DNA of 64,000 nt, taken from positions 1,302,001 to 1,366,000 of the forward strand of contig CP025095.1 of assembly GCA_002831545.1 (NCBI GenBank), given 5' to 3'. Each line of letters starts with the position of its first letter. The stretch's first letter is position 1. The stretch is from Streptococcus suis. Its GTDB lineage: Bacteria; Bacillota; Bacilli; Lactobacillales; Streptococcaceae. Positions 26,617 to 36,492 of this stretch are shown one piece after another. The translations under genes and the position numbers were made by a program. Below the pieces are notes generated by a model that had not been told where the DNA came from, did no database searches, and saw nothing but the letters and a program-made list of their open reading frames with translations.

Positions 26617-28682
26617 ATGAAGATTATTTTGCAAAAACAATGAAGAAGATTGTCTTCTAGCTTGTTATACTATGATGTTGAATGACCTTGGACACCGAAT
26701 CCCTTTACATGAAGTCTGTAATAAAGATTCATTACCAGCAGATGGTCTAAGTTTATCTTATCTACTAACTTTAAATGATAGATTTGGAGTGACTATAAAT
26801 GCTTATCGAACTTCATTTGATGATTTATTGAAAATTTACGAAGAAACCAAAAGAAGAATGATTATTCACTGGAATAACGATCATTTTGTAGTTCTAGAAA
26901 AAATTAAAACTGACCGAGTCCTAATTGTAGATCCTGCAATTGGCCGAATTAGATACCATAAAAGTGAGTTTATGGAACATTATTCTGGAACGATGATTAT
27001 GGTAAATAAAGGTAACGAGTTTAAGCCAGAAAGATATAACCCCATTTTTTGGAGTTATTTTAAGAAGACACTTCAGGTCAAACCCATTTCCTTATTTATT
27101 TAATCTTTGTTATTTATTCAAGCAAGTGTACTATTGTTTTCAATAAATTTAAGACAAATGCTAACAGATGAGTTCAAATTCAGTGCAAATTTATTTTTAC
27201 TAAGTTTTGTTCTTGTTTTTCAACTGCTTGGATATTTTGTAAAAAATAAGGCGCTGAATAAGTATAATAGGGATTTTGACAAATATTATAGTAAAGAGTT
27301 ATTTATAAGGCTTTTAAAGAAGCCTTTGTTATATTTTCGCAATCATTTAAGTGGTGGGGTTCTGAAAAGATTAATCTAAAATCAATATTAAGAGATAATG
27401 TTACATTAAAAATTATACCGTCGTTTATAAGTTTAATTTCAGCCTTGGTAATTTTTATCTATTTAATGACAATCTCTGTAAAATTAACAGTGATTTTAGT
27501 TGTGATGATCTCTGTCTATAGTATATTTTCGATACTGTTATATTATAAACAAAGCGAATACAATCAAACGTATTTGCAATATCTTATCGATTTTAATTCG
27601 GAATTACAAACCGATTTGGACGATATTGACTATATAAAGATAATGAGAAAAGAAGATAAAATTTTCAATTCTTGGGTGACAGTCAATAATAAAGTCACAA
27701 CAAAATACTCTCAAATTTTGAGAATTGAAAATCTATCTCAATTGATTGGAACTATATTTAACTACATCAGTTTATCTTCTATTATAGTTATATCAGTTTA
27801 CAATAACTATATAGAAGTATCACTTTCGGACTTACTTGTATATCAAACTAGCATTTCATTATTGATTTCGGCAATTGAACAGGTGAAAGGAGCAATTTTC
27901 GAAATACTTCGATTGGAGATTTACGCTGAAAAGCAAAGTGATTTGTTGAAAGACTCAGCACCAATTACTGTACCGAGTTCAGAATCAAACGATTATTTAA
28001 TACAGACTGATAACTTAAACTTTTCTTATGGTAATAAACCAATCTATAAAAATATTAATCTTACAGTCAAAAAAGGAGAAAAAATTGCTATTGTAGGAAA
28101 ATCGGGGAGTGGTAAATCTACATTACTGTTACTTCTAGCAGGCATGCTTCGTTATAATGGCTCTATTAGATATGAATCGTAGGATTTGAGGATTATATAA
28201 GTGTGGTTTTACAGAATATGACGCTTAGAAAAGGAAGTATTTTAGAAAATCTTGAATGGACTTCTAATGATTTATCTCCTCTTTATCAAATATTGAAAGA
28301 TACGGCAGCGGATGAAGTAATCTCTCAGCTACCTAACAAAATATATTCTAAATTGTTAAAACAGGGGAAAAATTTATCAGGTGGACAAATTCAGAAATTA
28401 CTTATAGCAAAATCATTGATAAAAGATAACGGCATTGTTTTTTGGGATGAGGCGTTTAGTAATTTGGATGAACACAGTAAAAAATAGAATTTATAGGTAT
28501 TACAGTCTTCTAGGTATTCGGATAAAACAATGCTGATTGTAAGTCACCATTTAGATATTGTGAATTTTGTTGACAATGTTATATTCATTGATGAGGAGTC
28601 TGGTGAAGTGATTAAAGATAGTCATAAGAATCTCATGGAAACAAATGTAAATTATGGAAAATTTATTTGTTCTAGTTTTTAA
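26617..28682 (+). pseudogene. lanT: LanT peptidase-ABC exporter, multiply interrupted
   Basis: Pieces in order: start MKIILQ with a frameshift in the A-run at 26627; C39 peptidase (NEEDCLLACYTMML with catalytic Cys, WNNDHFVVLEK with His, DPAIGRIRY); an in-frame TAA at 27101; membrane domain with a shift near 27370; ATPase domain with Walker A VGKSGSGKSTLL, a shift near 28182, LSGGQIQKLL and Walker B VFWDEAFSNLDE, then shifts near 28485 and 28515 and the switch His in IVSHHLD. Intact it would remove the double-Gly leader and export the lantibiotic. As written it is non-functional. Confidence 0.9.
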
Positions 28683-28791
28683 GTAAACCCCAGTTCTCTT
28701 AATGTTATCTTTAACTTGTGACAGTACAATAGTAGTGAAATAAAAAAGAGAGGAAGAGCCCTAAGAGTAGGCTTATATTAGGTATGTAGAG

Positions 28792-29701
28792 ATGAAAAAT
28801 GTAATTGAATTGCGTAGACTATCAAAAGTGTATAAAGATATTACCACGGTAGACTTAGAAAAGATTACCGTCCGAGAGGGTGAAATTTACGGTTTTCTTG
28901 GACCAAATGGGGCAGGTAAAACAACAACTATGAAAATGATATTGTCTCTGATTAGTCCTACTTCGGGAGAAATCATAGTAACTGGCTCTAATATACAAAA
29001 TGGCAAAGGCTATCTAAAACAAATTGGGTCAATGATTGAGGAACCTTCTTATTATCCTAATCTTACAGGTTATGAAAATTTAATGGTCTTTCAGAAGATG
29101 GTAGGATTCGCAAAAGAAAATATTTGGCCAACATTAGAGTTAGTGGGATTGTCAGAAGAAAAAAATCGGAAAAAACTTGTGAGGGATTATTCACTTGGTA
29201 TGAAACAAAGACTAGCACTTGCTTTTGCGTTGGTTAAGAAACCCAAAATTCTTTACTTGATGAGCCGACCAATGGTCTTGATCCAGCGGCATTCATGAAA
29301 TTCGAGAATTAATTGTTAAATTAGCTAAAGAAGAGGGATTGACAGTATTTATTTCTAGTCATATTCTTTACAGAGATTGAGTATATTGCAGACAGAGTTG
29401 GAATTATCAATCACGGACGTTTGGTTTATGAAGGAGAAATCGAAGCTATTAAAGCTAATAGGTGGGTGGAGATTGGTGGAGATTTTTCTCAGAAATAATA
29501 TAGTTCAGAGTTTGGTTGAGTTTCGGTTCAGTAGAAGTATTAGGTGCAACTGCAAGTTATGTCAAAATAAGCGATATTGGATAATTTAAATTAGCAGATG
29601 TAGTAAGTTATTTAACCAAGAGTGGTTATCGCATTTTTAGAGTGGTCAGAGAGAGTGAAACACTAGAAGATATTTTTCTAGAGTTAACCAAGGAGGTGTA
29701 G
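28792..29701 (+). pseudogene. lanF: LanF immunity ABC transporter ATPase, frameshifted
   Basis: The first 168 codons hold Walker A FLGPNGAGKTTTMKM and a signature DYSLGMKQRLALAFAL. The frame breaks near 29262, right before Walker B, which continues in another frame as LDEPTNGLDPA. Later pieces (GIHEIRELIVKLAKEEGLTV, EIEYIADRVGIINHGRLVYE, VRESETLEDIFLELTKEV) lie in different frames. It would energise the LanFEG exporter that protects the producer from its own lantibiotic. GTAGAGATG precedes the start; it begins 110 bases after lanT. Confidence 0.88.
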
Positions 29702-29702
29702 C

Positions 29703-30431
29703 ATGAGAGGTATATACATTGAATGGTTAAAAAGTAAACGAACAAAATCTTTTTCAATAGTAACTATTTGATTATTGTTGCGACACACTATGGAATATCG
29801 TTACGTTTAATTCTGCATTCTTCCCATCCAGAATTAAAAGGGGTAGAAATTTTATTTAGCAATCAAAATGTCAACCTCCTCATGCTTCCTATAGCAGTTT
29901 GTGTATTTGCCTGCTCGCATTGTATGGAATGAGCGTGAGGGTCAGACTTTTAAGTTGCAATTTTCAAATGGTCATAATCTTCTAACTATTTTTGCCAATA
30001 AATTCTTATTTATGGTTATTATTTTAGCTTCATGTCAATTCTAGAAGTCATTGCTATTTGTATTTTTGGTCAACAAGTAGGCATCAGAATCCCGTTCTCA
30101 GTTATTTTATTTCAACTTTTTGCCCAATTTCTTTCAGTATATTCTTTGATTTGTATCTATTTATTCTTAGCTATAGTAGTAGAAAAACAGGGTCTATTAT
30201 TGGCATTAGGTTTGTTAGGTGGTTTTTTAGGCATTGTTTTGACTCCAAGAAGTTATGGCTTCAGTAGTTTGATTAATCCTATAACAGGATTTGGTAGCTT
30301 AGCACCCTATAAATATCAGTCTCTTGGTGGCGGGGAGTTTGCATACATTTTTGATAGTCAATTATTTTGGAAGTTGATAATTTATTTGTTTATTGTTTAT
30401 TGTTGTATGCTATAAGCCAATCTCGTTTTGA
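29703..30431 (+). pseudogene. lanE: LanE immunity transporter permease, frameshifted
   Basis: ATG directly after the lanF stop (GGAGGTGTAGC) opens MRGIYIEWLKSKRTKSFSIV, then breaks at 29770. The main remaining frame (30032-30415) encodes hydrophobic spans such as EVIAICIFGQQVGIRIPFSV, ending near CCML. It belongs to the ABC-2 type permeases of LanFEG systems. At least three frame changes are needed to join the parts. The exact end is uncertain. Confidence 0.75.
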
Positions 30432-30449
30432 GAAAGAGAGGGAATAAAG

Positions 30450-31186
30450 ATGGGAAGTTATTTTAAGGCAGAATGGAAAAAAGCTAGAAAAATCCAACTT
30501 TTGGTTGATTGGAATGGCTTTTCTGACTTTTTCTAGTTTTATTGGGTTAGGAATATATTTTTCTAATAGGGATGTTTTAGTTGAAGGAACACAATCACTG
30601 GTTTTATGGGGACAATTAACATTTTATAATAGCACCTTGCTCTATCCTCCGATGCTTGCTATTATTGCTGGTTTACTGATTATACCTGAATTTGAACGAA
30701 AAAACCTTGAAATGTTGAAAGCAAACCAAGTCTCAATGTGGAAATTGTATTTTGGTAAATTATTGTGTAGTTTTTTCATTATTCTTCCAGTTCAACTAGT
30801 ATTATTAATTATTTTTATTATAGCAATTCATGCTGATGGAAATTATTCTGGATTTGAGTTTACAGACGTATATTAAATGGCTATTATTGTCACTTTTAGC
30901 ATCTGTTCCAATAATTATTCTTCAATCGTATATAACAGTGAAAACAAGAAATTTCAGTAAAAGTATTGGAATTGCGACAGTTGGAAGTGTATTGAATTTT
31001 GTACTTATCTTTATCAATGAAGATTTAACAAAATTTTTCCCCTTATTCTCAGCCAATGGTTGCACTCCGAAGTAGAGCATTAACAGATATGTCTTTTGGT
31101 AATTTATCTATTTTTCTGGTAGTAAATAGTATATTTTCTATCCTTTTTTATAAATTAACAGTAGATGTTTTGGAAAAAAATAATTA
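30450..31186 (+). pseudogene. lanG: LanG immunity transporter permease, frameshifted
   Basis: Starts MGSYFKAEWKKARKIQL with AGAGAGGGAATAAAG upstream; a shift near 30507 leads to the long frame 30505-30876 (GMAFLTFSSFIGLGIYFSNR and several more membrane spans, LYFGKLLCSFFIILPVQLV), then to 30830-31075, and the end VDVLEKNN at 31186. It pairs with LanE as the second permease of the immunity transporter. At least three frame changes. Confidence 0.75.
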
Positions 31187-31242
31187 GTTTTAAATAAATC
31201 GCTTCTATATAACATACAAGTCACTAGGCTTTTATAGGAGTT

Positions 31243-31273
31243 AAAAAAGAGGAGAGGTACTCCTCTTTTTTAA
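31243..31273. terminator. Terminator after the lantibiotic locus
   Basis: AAAAAGAGGAG and CTCCTCTTTTT form an 11-base stem with a 5-base loop, T-rich at the plus-strand end. Confidence 0.85.
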
Positions 31274-31352
31274 TAATCTGTTTGGTCCAAGCTGGACCAT
31301 TTTCCGTCTTTTTATAATTTGTACAGTATACTTTTTCTTAGGAGAAAGCTTA

Positions 31353-31602
31353 ATGTATCGGCGAATAAGAGATATACGAGAGGATTATGACTTAATCAGC
31401 AGAATGTATCCGATATCTTAGTATTACACGTTCAGCATACGCAAAGATTGAGCGAGGTGAACATACATTATCGGCTGAAGTGCTAATACAACTCTCGAAT
31501 CTTTACAACGTCAGTACAGATTATTTGTTGGGGCAAACTGACTTTCCCCACCGAATAAAGAATAATTTAAATAGTCCTCCTGATTTGTTCATTGACAATT
31601 GA
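31353..31602 (+). pseudogene. XRE-type regulator with one frameshift
   Basis: MYRRIRDIREDYDLIS breaks near 31402; the next frame continues as a Cro/CI helix-turn-helix, SDILSITRSAYAKIERGEHT and LSAEVLIQLSNLYNVSTDYLLGQTD. A GGAGAAAGC site precedes ATG. One base restores an 80-residue regulator of the type usually placed next to ICE excision and integration genes. Confidence 0.8.
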
Positions 31603-31850
31603 ATAATTCTAGGTGGGACTTTATTTATTTGTTGAGCAATAGAATGTAATGCGCCAGGAAATGAGCGAAAATCATTTATTCAAAAATAGGATGGTAACCT
31701 ATCTGCCATGACACAAATAATGATAATGATACTTCTGACCGTTCAGGCTGCCATCGTAAAAGGACAGCGGGTGAAATTCCCATGATTGAACTAACCATTC
31801 AAATCTCATCTAGCGTGTAAAAAAACTTAGTGATTTGAGGAGAAAAGTGT

Positions 31851-32078
31851 ATGAGAACTGCTACATATAAAGATTTAATGAATTTAGGATTTCCTGAACA
31901 TACCTCTAGAGACATTATTCGAGAAGCTAAAAGAATTGCTGTAAAAAAGTTTGAAGAAGCTCGCAAAGTTGACCATAATGCGGTACAATTAAGTAAATCG
32001 CCCTTTGACAATCGAAGACTAGGTATCGCACCAGCAGAAATTGTGGAACAATTAATAGGGATTCCACTATCTAAATAA
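31851..32078 (+). CDS. DUF3173 excisionase-like protein
   Basis: 75 intact residues: MRTATYKDLMNLGFPEHTSR then DIIREAKRIAVKKFEE and GIAPAEIVEQLIGIPL. DUF3173 proteins lie directly upstream of tyrosine integrases in streptococcal ICEs and have the size and helix-turn-helix look of recombination directionality factors. GAGGAGAAAAGTGT precedes ATG; it ends 22 bases before the integrase. The 250 bases before it contain no ORF. Confidence 0.85.
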   Translation: MRTATYKDLMNLGFPEHTSRDIIREAKRIAVKKFEEARKVDHNAVQLSKSPFDNRRLGIAPAEIVEQLIGIPLSK

Positions 32079-32100
32079 CATTTAGAAAGTGAGAATCCAA

Positions 32101-33302
32101 ATGGTAACAAAAAGTAGTAAAAAATACAAAGGTGTTTATTGTGATAATAAGGGAAAGATATTTTATCAGATTGATCTTGGAATCGACCCAGTAACTGGCA
32201 AAAGGGTACAAAAGAAAGCTAGAAAAAATCAATATGGTAAAACTTTGAAACAATGAAAGAAGCATATGACGAATTAGTTCGTATAAAATATGAATTTGCC
32301 AACAAAGTCAGTTTAGAAAATTACAATATGACTTTTGAAAACTATATGAACAAAATTTATTTAAGAGCGTATAAGCAAAAAGTTCAGTCTGTGACATATA
32401 AGACGGCTCTTCCTCATCATAAACTTTTTATTCAATATTTTGGTTCAAAGCCATTAAAAGCAATAACTCCTAGAGATTGCGAGGCTTTAGATTACATATC
32501 ATAGAAAATTATTCTGAAAACTATGCGAAAAATTTATGGTCAAGGTTTAAAGCTTGTATGGGTTATGCCAGAAAGACTTGGCTATATTTCAGATATGCCT
32601 TGTAAAGCATTAGATAATCCTAGAGGTAAGCATCCAGAAACTCCATTTTGGACCTATGCGGAGTTTCAGACATTTGTCAAATCATTTGACTTACATGATT
32701 ATGAAGAATTACAACGATTTACTGCCATCTGGTTATATTATATGACAGGTGTACGAGTGAGTGAAGGTTTATCTTTATGTTGGGAAGATATTGATTTTGA
32801 AAATAAATTTCTAAAGGTACATACAACCTTGGAGAAAGATGAAAATGGAAATTGGTATCGTAAAGACCAAACAAAGACTCCAGCAGGTGAACGACTTATT
32901 GAATTGGATGATATTACTATTGAAGTACTTCAAGTTTGGCGAAAAAATCAGTTTGCAAATCAAGAGACAGATTTTATCATTTCAAGATTTGGAGATCCTT
33001 TTTGTAAATCAACCATTTGTCGTATCATCAAACGTAAAGCGCAGCAAGTAGGAGTGCCTGTTATAACAGGGAAAGGTCTTAGACATAGTCATGCTTCTTA
33101 TCTAATAAATGTTTTGAAAAAAGATATTTTATATGTGGCAAGACGAATGGGACATGCTGATAAATCAACAACTTTGAACACATATAGTCATTGGTTTAAT
33201 GCTTTAGATAAAACAGTTTCTGAAGAAATCACACAAAATATAAAAAGTGCAGGATTGGATTCAATTTTATGCCAAAATTCCTGCCAAACTTCAAATTTAT
33301 GA
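32101..33302 (+). pseudogene. int: ICE tyrosine integrase with two frameshifts
   Basis: Begins MVTKSSKKYKGVYCDNKGKI (arm-binding domain), shifts frame near 32245 (KTLKQ stop) and again near 32500, then runs open to 33302. The catalytic part is complete: Arg in YYMTGVRVSEGLSL, Lys region in TKTPAGERLIEL, LRHSHASYL with His and Arg, RMGHADKSTTLNTYSHWF with His and the nucleophilic Tyr. Two single-base changes restore about 400 residues. Intact it would recombine the rplL att site that lies 44 bases downstream. Confidence 0.9.
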
Positions 33303-33345
33303 ACTCAAACCCCTTGATACTGCACATTTAACAGGTTGTGCAATT

Positions 33346-33360
33346 GTTACTCTTAAATAA
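33346..33360 (-). other. att: ICE attachment site (rplL type)
   Basis: GTTACTCTTAAATAA is the reverse complement of TTATTTAAGAGTAAC, the 15-base core at the 3' end of rplL used by ICESa2603-family ICEs. In frame it reads VTLK-stop, the end of ribosomal protein L7/L12. Upstream sequence is not rplL, so this is the integrase-side junction, and chromosome resumes at 33361. Confidence 0.9.
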
Positions 33361-33380
33361 TAGAGTTTCCAATCAAAATA

Positions 33381-33411
33381 AAAACCTATCACTTAATGTG
33401 GTAGGTTTTTT
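33381..33411 (+). terminator. Chromosomal terminator, probably the original rplL terminator
   Basis: AACCTATCAC and GTGGTAGGTT pair around TTAAT, followed by TTTTTT. It lies 20 bases after the att core, where the terminator of rplL would be in the uninserted chromosome. Confidence 0.8.
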
Positions 33412-33484
33412 CGTTCTATTGTTGCAAACGTTTTCGTTGTGAGGTATAATATAAAACATGTTGTCTAAAGATTAGGAGAAAGAC

Positions 33485-34234
33485 ATGAAAAGTTACAAAA
33501 ACTATATCTTCGATTTTTATGGTACATTGGTTGACATTCGTACAGATGAGAATAAACTAGAGGTCTGGAATCAGCTAACACAGATTTACAATGCTTTTGG
33601 TTGTTCCTATCGACCGCGCCAGTTGAAAAATGCCTATCATCGTTTTGTAGAAGAGGCAGAGAGATCTCTCGCGGAAACAGTGAGTTATCAGTATGTCGAA
33701 ATTGATTTAGAAACAATCTTCATTCGCCTATTAACGGATTCACCAAATGAAAACCAAAGTACCAATAAGCCGACTGATTTAGAGACTTTTGGGCAAGTAG
33801 TAGCCACGATTTTCCGCGTGCTTTCACGTGAAAAGTTAGAAGCTTATGAAAATACCCTAACTAGTCTACAGATATTAAAGGACAGAGAAGTGCGATTATT
33901 TATTCTCTCCAATGCTCAACGAATTTTTACTCAGGCAGAAATTGAACAGACAGGTTGTGCGGATTTGATGGAAAAAATTTATATCTCTTCTGACTTTAAG
34001 ATGAAGAAGCCTGAACCAGCATTTCTTCAACTGGTTTTAGAGGAAAATAATCTTGATGTTGAAGAAACGGTTATGGTTGGTAATGATTTGACATCCGATA
34101 TAGCTATTGCTCATGAATTGGGAATGGATTCCATTTTGCTGAATACTTTCCCGTATAGTCAGGAAGAAATCGACTCTTATAGGAGACTTGGTTGGAATTT
34201 TGAGGTTGTTGGAGATATAGCGGAGCTATTGTAA
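33485..34234 (+). CDS. HAD-superfamily hydrolase
   Basis: 249 residues. Motif I is YIFDFYGTLVDI: the nucleophile Asp is present and the second position is Tyr, the form found in haloacid-dehalogenase-like members and some phosphatases. Motif II is LFILSNAQR, motif III Lys in KMKKPEPAF, motif IV MVGNDLTSDIAIAHELG. The cap domain spans about residues 20-110. Probably a phosphatase or dehalogenase of unknown substrate in the cytoplasm. It has its own promoter region after the rplL terminator and AGGAGAAAGAC before ATG. Confidence 0.85.
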   Translation: MKSYKNYIFDFYGTLVDIRTDENKLEVWNQLTQIYNAFGCSYRPRQLKNAYHRFVEEAERSLAETVSYQYVEIDLETIFIRLLTDSPNENQSTNKPTDLETFGQVVATIFRVLSREKLEAYENTLTSLQILKDREVRLFILSNAQRIFTQAEIEQTGCADLMEKIYISSDFKMKKPEPAFLQLVLEENNLDVEETVMVGNDLTSDIAIAHELGMDSILLNTFPYSQEEIDSYRRLGWNFEVVGDIAELL

Positions 34235-34250
34235 ATAAGCGATAGAATAG

Positions 34251-34346
34251 TAAAGAATATACATAAAATATATTATGTAAAAAGGTGAAATTACTTTCAT
34301 TTCAATGAAGGTAGTTTTGTCTTTTCTAGCCATTTTCTGGTATACT
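34251..34346 (+). repeat. 96-bp target duplication, left copy
   Basis: Identical to 36314-36409, base for base. It includes a copy of the trmFO promoter (TTGTCT and TGGTATACT) that now reads into the IS end. Confidence 0.95.
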
Positions 34347-34372
34347 CCCGTCTTTGACAGTTTTACAAGACA

Positions 34373-34425
34373 AAAACCTCCCTAACCCTATGCATATCAA
34401 GGGTTTAGCGAGGTTTTCTTTTTAT
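34373..34425. terminator. Terminator hairpin at the IS left end
   Basis: AAAACCTCCCTAACCCT pairs with AGGGTTTAGCGAGGTTTT (one mismatch), followed by CTTTTT. It ends the transposase transcript and would also stop entry from outside. Confidence 0.8.
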
Positions 34426-34426
34426 A

Positions 34427-36181
34427 TCAAAAATGCGTACTTTTTCTCGATTTTGACGATTGTAAAATTTTTTTCATCTTTTTTTCGCTTAGAATTTGAT
34501 AATCACTTCTGAATCCAAATGTCTGATGCAGCTGGTCAGTAATAGCCGTCCGAGTGTAGTTAGGTAGATAACCAAAACCAGGCAGATACTTAAAGGTGTA
34601 TGAACGTAAGGTTTCAATGAGTTCAGTACATGTGAATTGCTTCTGAACCGCCAGCTCTAAGTAACGATAGAGTATAAGAGCAAGAAAGCAAGTTGTAAAG
34701 TGAGCAGAAATGCGATCTTCTCGACTTAAATAAACTGGTCTAGCTTTCAATTCATGCTTCATAATACGGAAACATTCTTCAATTTCCCATCTTCTCTGAT
34801 TAATGGAAACAATGGTCTCAATCGTATCGTCTAAGTTTGTTGTTACCGCATAAATTCCATCAAATCTAGCTTCAGAAACAATTCGTTCTTCATCCAACTC
34901 AATAAACGTTTTCTCAGCTATTTCTCCATCCCTTGTTGTCTCTGTTACTTTTAGGAAACGCTTAGGATCTGTAGATTGTTTCTTCTTGTAGTCAGCTGGT
35001 TTTCCAATCCATTTTGAGGCACGTTGAATCTGGCGTTCGCGTATCTTTCTTTGGTAATCTCTGTATTTAGCTGAGAAGGTTACAATCAATCGTTGGTCTT
35101 CTAGCCCATCTTGTGGTAAGGGGCATTCTTTGTAAAAGACTTGTCTATAGAGAAAGTCTTGATTACTTTCATCTAGTGCAGAAATATCATAGAATGTCTC
35201 GGACTTATCTCCCATCAACCGCCAACCTGTAGAAGCTGTAGCCCAGTCTTTGTCTTCTTTCTTTAACTTTTTGATAGATTGAGTTGTGACAAAGGCTCTC
35301 CCGCTGATATTATTGTAGCGTTTGTTTCCAATAGAAGATAGTCCAGCATCTGTACAGACCACAAATTGAGCTTTTTCAAAATCCTTGATAATCTTCTTCT
35401 CCAAAGGTTTCATAGTCGTTTGTTCATTCGTATTACCAGGTGTGACGGAGAAAGCTAATGGAATTCCTTGAGAATCCATAAACAGCCCCATTTGAACGAT
35501 TGGATTCGGTCGATGTTCCTTAGAATAGCCATATTGTCTCAGTTGCCCCTCCTCATCTTCTTCCTCAATTTCGAAATAGAAATTTGTACAGTCGTAATAG
35601 AGGACATCAGTTTTACGAGAGGAAAGTGCAGTTGAGTTTTTATAGAGTTGTTCTTGAATAAAGTCAGTTTCTTTGGCAATAATTTCTAATCCTCGGTAGA
35701 GGTGCTGGAGTTCCAGAGTTTTAGGTTCTAGGAGAGTTTGTGAAAAATGAGCAGTAGACCGTTTAGAGGATGGGAATAGGATTCTGCCGTAGAGGAGACG
35801 AGAAAGAATGGTATCTAAGTGAAAACTAAAGTGATACCTCTTCTGAATATCTTGACAGATTTTATCCAATCCCAACTGATAATAGATATTCTGTAGAAAT
35901 AAATATCCCCCATGATATTCATTTCGTTGATTTTGTTTCAACTGTTTATTCTCATGAAGTTTGACTAATATTTCTTGTTTATCTTCTTTATCAAGTTCGG
36001 TTAACTCTTTAGCCCGCAATTTTGCCCATTCCATTGGTTCCATTTCGGGATGTAGCTGTTGAAGAGTTTCATGATTGCCGAGATTTTCGACAATGGTTGA
36101 TGTCCGTTTGTTTCCGACCTTGATATCTTTGATAATGGCATAGTTGATAGTATTTTTAGATACTGATTTTTTAACTCTCAT
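34427..36181 (-). CDS. IS1634-family transposase
   Basis: 584 residues, intact. The DDE-type features of this family are visible: YYDCTNFYFEIEEED (first Asp near residue 190), VQMGLFMDSQGIPL, FVVCTDAGLSS (second Asp near residue 270) and RWEIEECFRIMKHEL (YREK-like Glu near residue 460), with a beta-strand insertion between. Start is the ATG with GTGAGGTG 8 bases upstream; a GTG five codons earlier overlaps that site. The complete frame and exact duplication suggest a recent insertion that could still be mobile. Confidence 0.92.
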   Translation of the reverse strand: MRVKKSVSKNTINYAIIKDIKVGNKRTSTIVENLGNHETLQQLHPEMEPMEWAKLRAKELTELDKEDKQEILVKLHENKQLKQNQRNEYHGGYLFLQNIYYQLGLDKICQDIQKRYHFSFHLDTILSRLLYGRILFPSSKRSTAHFSQTLLEPKTLELQHLYRGLEIIAKETDFIQEQLYKNSTALSSRKTDVLYYDCTNFYFEIEEEDEEGQLRQYGYSKEHRPNPIVQMGLFMDSQGIPLAFSVTPGNTNEQTTMKPLEKKIIKDFEKAQFVVCTDAGLSSIGNKRYNNISGRAFVTTQSIKKLKKEDKDWATASTGWRLMGDKSETFYDISALDESNQDFLYRQVFYKECPLPQDGLEDQRLIVTFSAKYRDYQRKIRERQIQRASKWIGKPADYKKKQSTDPKRFLKVTETTRDGEIAEKTFIELDEERIVSEARFDGIYAVTTNLDDTIETIVSINQRRWEIEECFRIMKHELKARPVYLSREDRISAHFTTCFLALILYRYLELAVQKQFTCTELIETLRSYTFKYLPGFGYLPNYTRTAITDQLHQTFGFRSDYQILSEKKMKKILQSSKSRKSTHF

Positions 36182-36313
36182 GGATTCGCACCTCACTCTA
36201 TTATACCACAGTACGAGAAAGTACGCAATAAAAATGTGCGAGAATTTGACAAAAAAATAGCGTCACATCAACGTTTGTGACACTTTTGGTGGTTTCAAAC
36301 TGTCAAACTCCCG

Positions 36314-36409
36314 TAAAGAATATACATAAAATATATTATGTAAAAAGGTGAAATTACTTTCATTTCAATGAAGGTAGTTTTGTCTTTTCTAGCCATTTTC
36401 TGGTATACT
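36314..36409 (+). repeat. 96-bp target duplication, right copy
   Basis: Second copy of 34251-34346, on the trmFO side of the IS. It keeps the native promoter in front of trmFO. Confidence 0.95.
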
Positions 36410-36461
36410 AGATAGGTATAAAATTTAGAAAGGTTCTGTTTTGGGTTATTCCCAAACAGTA
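36380..36461 (+). promoter_or_regulatory. trmFO promoter and leader hairpin
   Basis: TTGTCT (36380) and extended -10 TGGTATACT (ends 36409) with an 18-base spacer. The leader then has a hairpin, CTGTTTTGGG / CCCAAACAG (36436-36461), 30 bases before the start codon. Confidence 0.65.
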
Positions 36462-36492
36462 GTCAGATATTCTGGCTAGAGGTATTAGTTTC

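Larger units (their letters stand above)
1..33360. mobile_element. Tn5252/ICESa2603-like ICE, right part, with nested cargo
   Basis: The block from the window start to 33360 contains the hallmarks of an rplL-inserted streptococcal ICE: toprim primase-like gene, PezAT, MobC, MobP-type relaxase, DUF3173 gene and tyrosine integrase, ending in the 15-base rplL-type att sequence. Its left part (conjugation genes and rplL) lies before the window. Cargo comprises the tet(O)/erm(B) element at 1-11.3 kb and the lantibiotic locus at 20.3-31.2 kb. Family assignment rests on recognised protein families and the att sequence; no alignment was run. Confidence 0.85.
34347..36313. mobile_element. IS1634-family insertion sequence
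   Basis: 1967 bases between two identical 96-base direct repeats. The ends share TTTGACAGTTT in inverted orientation (left 34353-34363, right as AAACTGTCAAA 36298-36308). A single transposase gene fills it. IS1634-type elements are known for long, variable target duplications. ACTCCCGT also occurs at both outer junctions, so the exact ends are uncertain by a few bases. Confidence 0.9.

Noticed and set aside
36197..36313. Transposase extension or second IS gene
   Set aside because: The interval holds only the IS end and promoter-like sequence, with no ORF of useful length.
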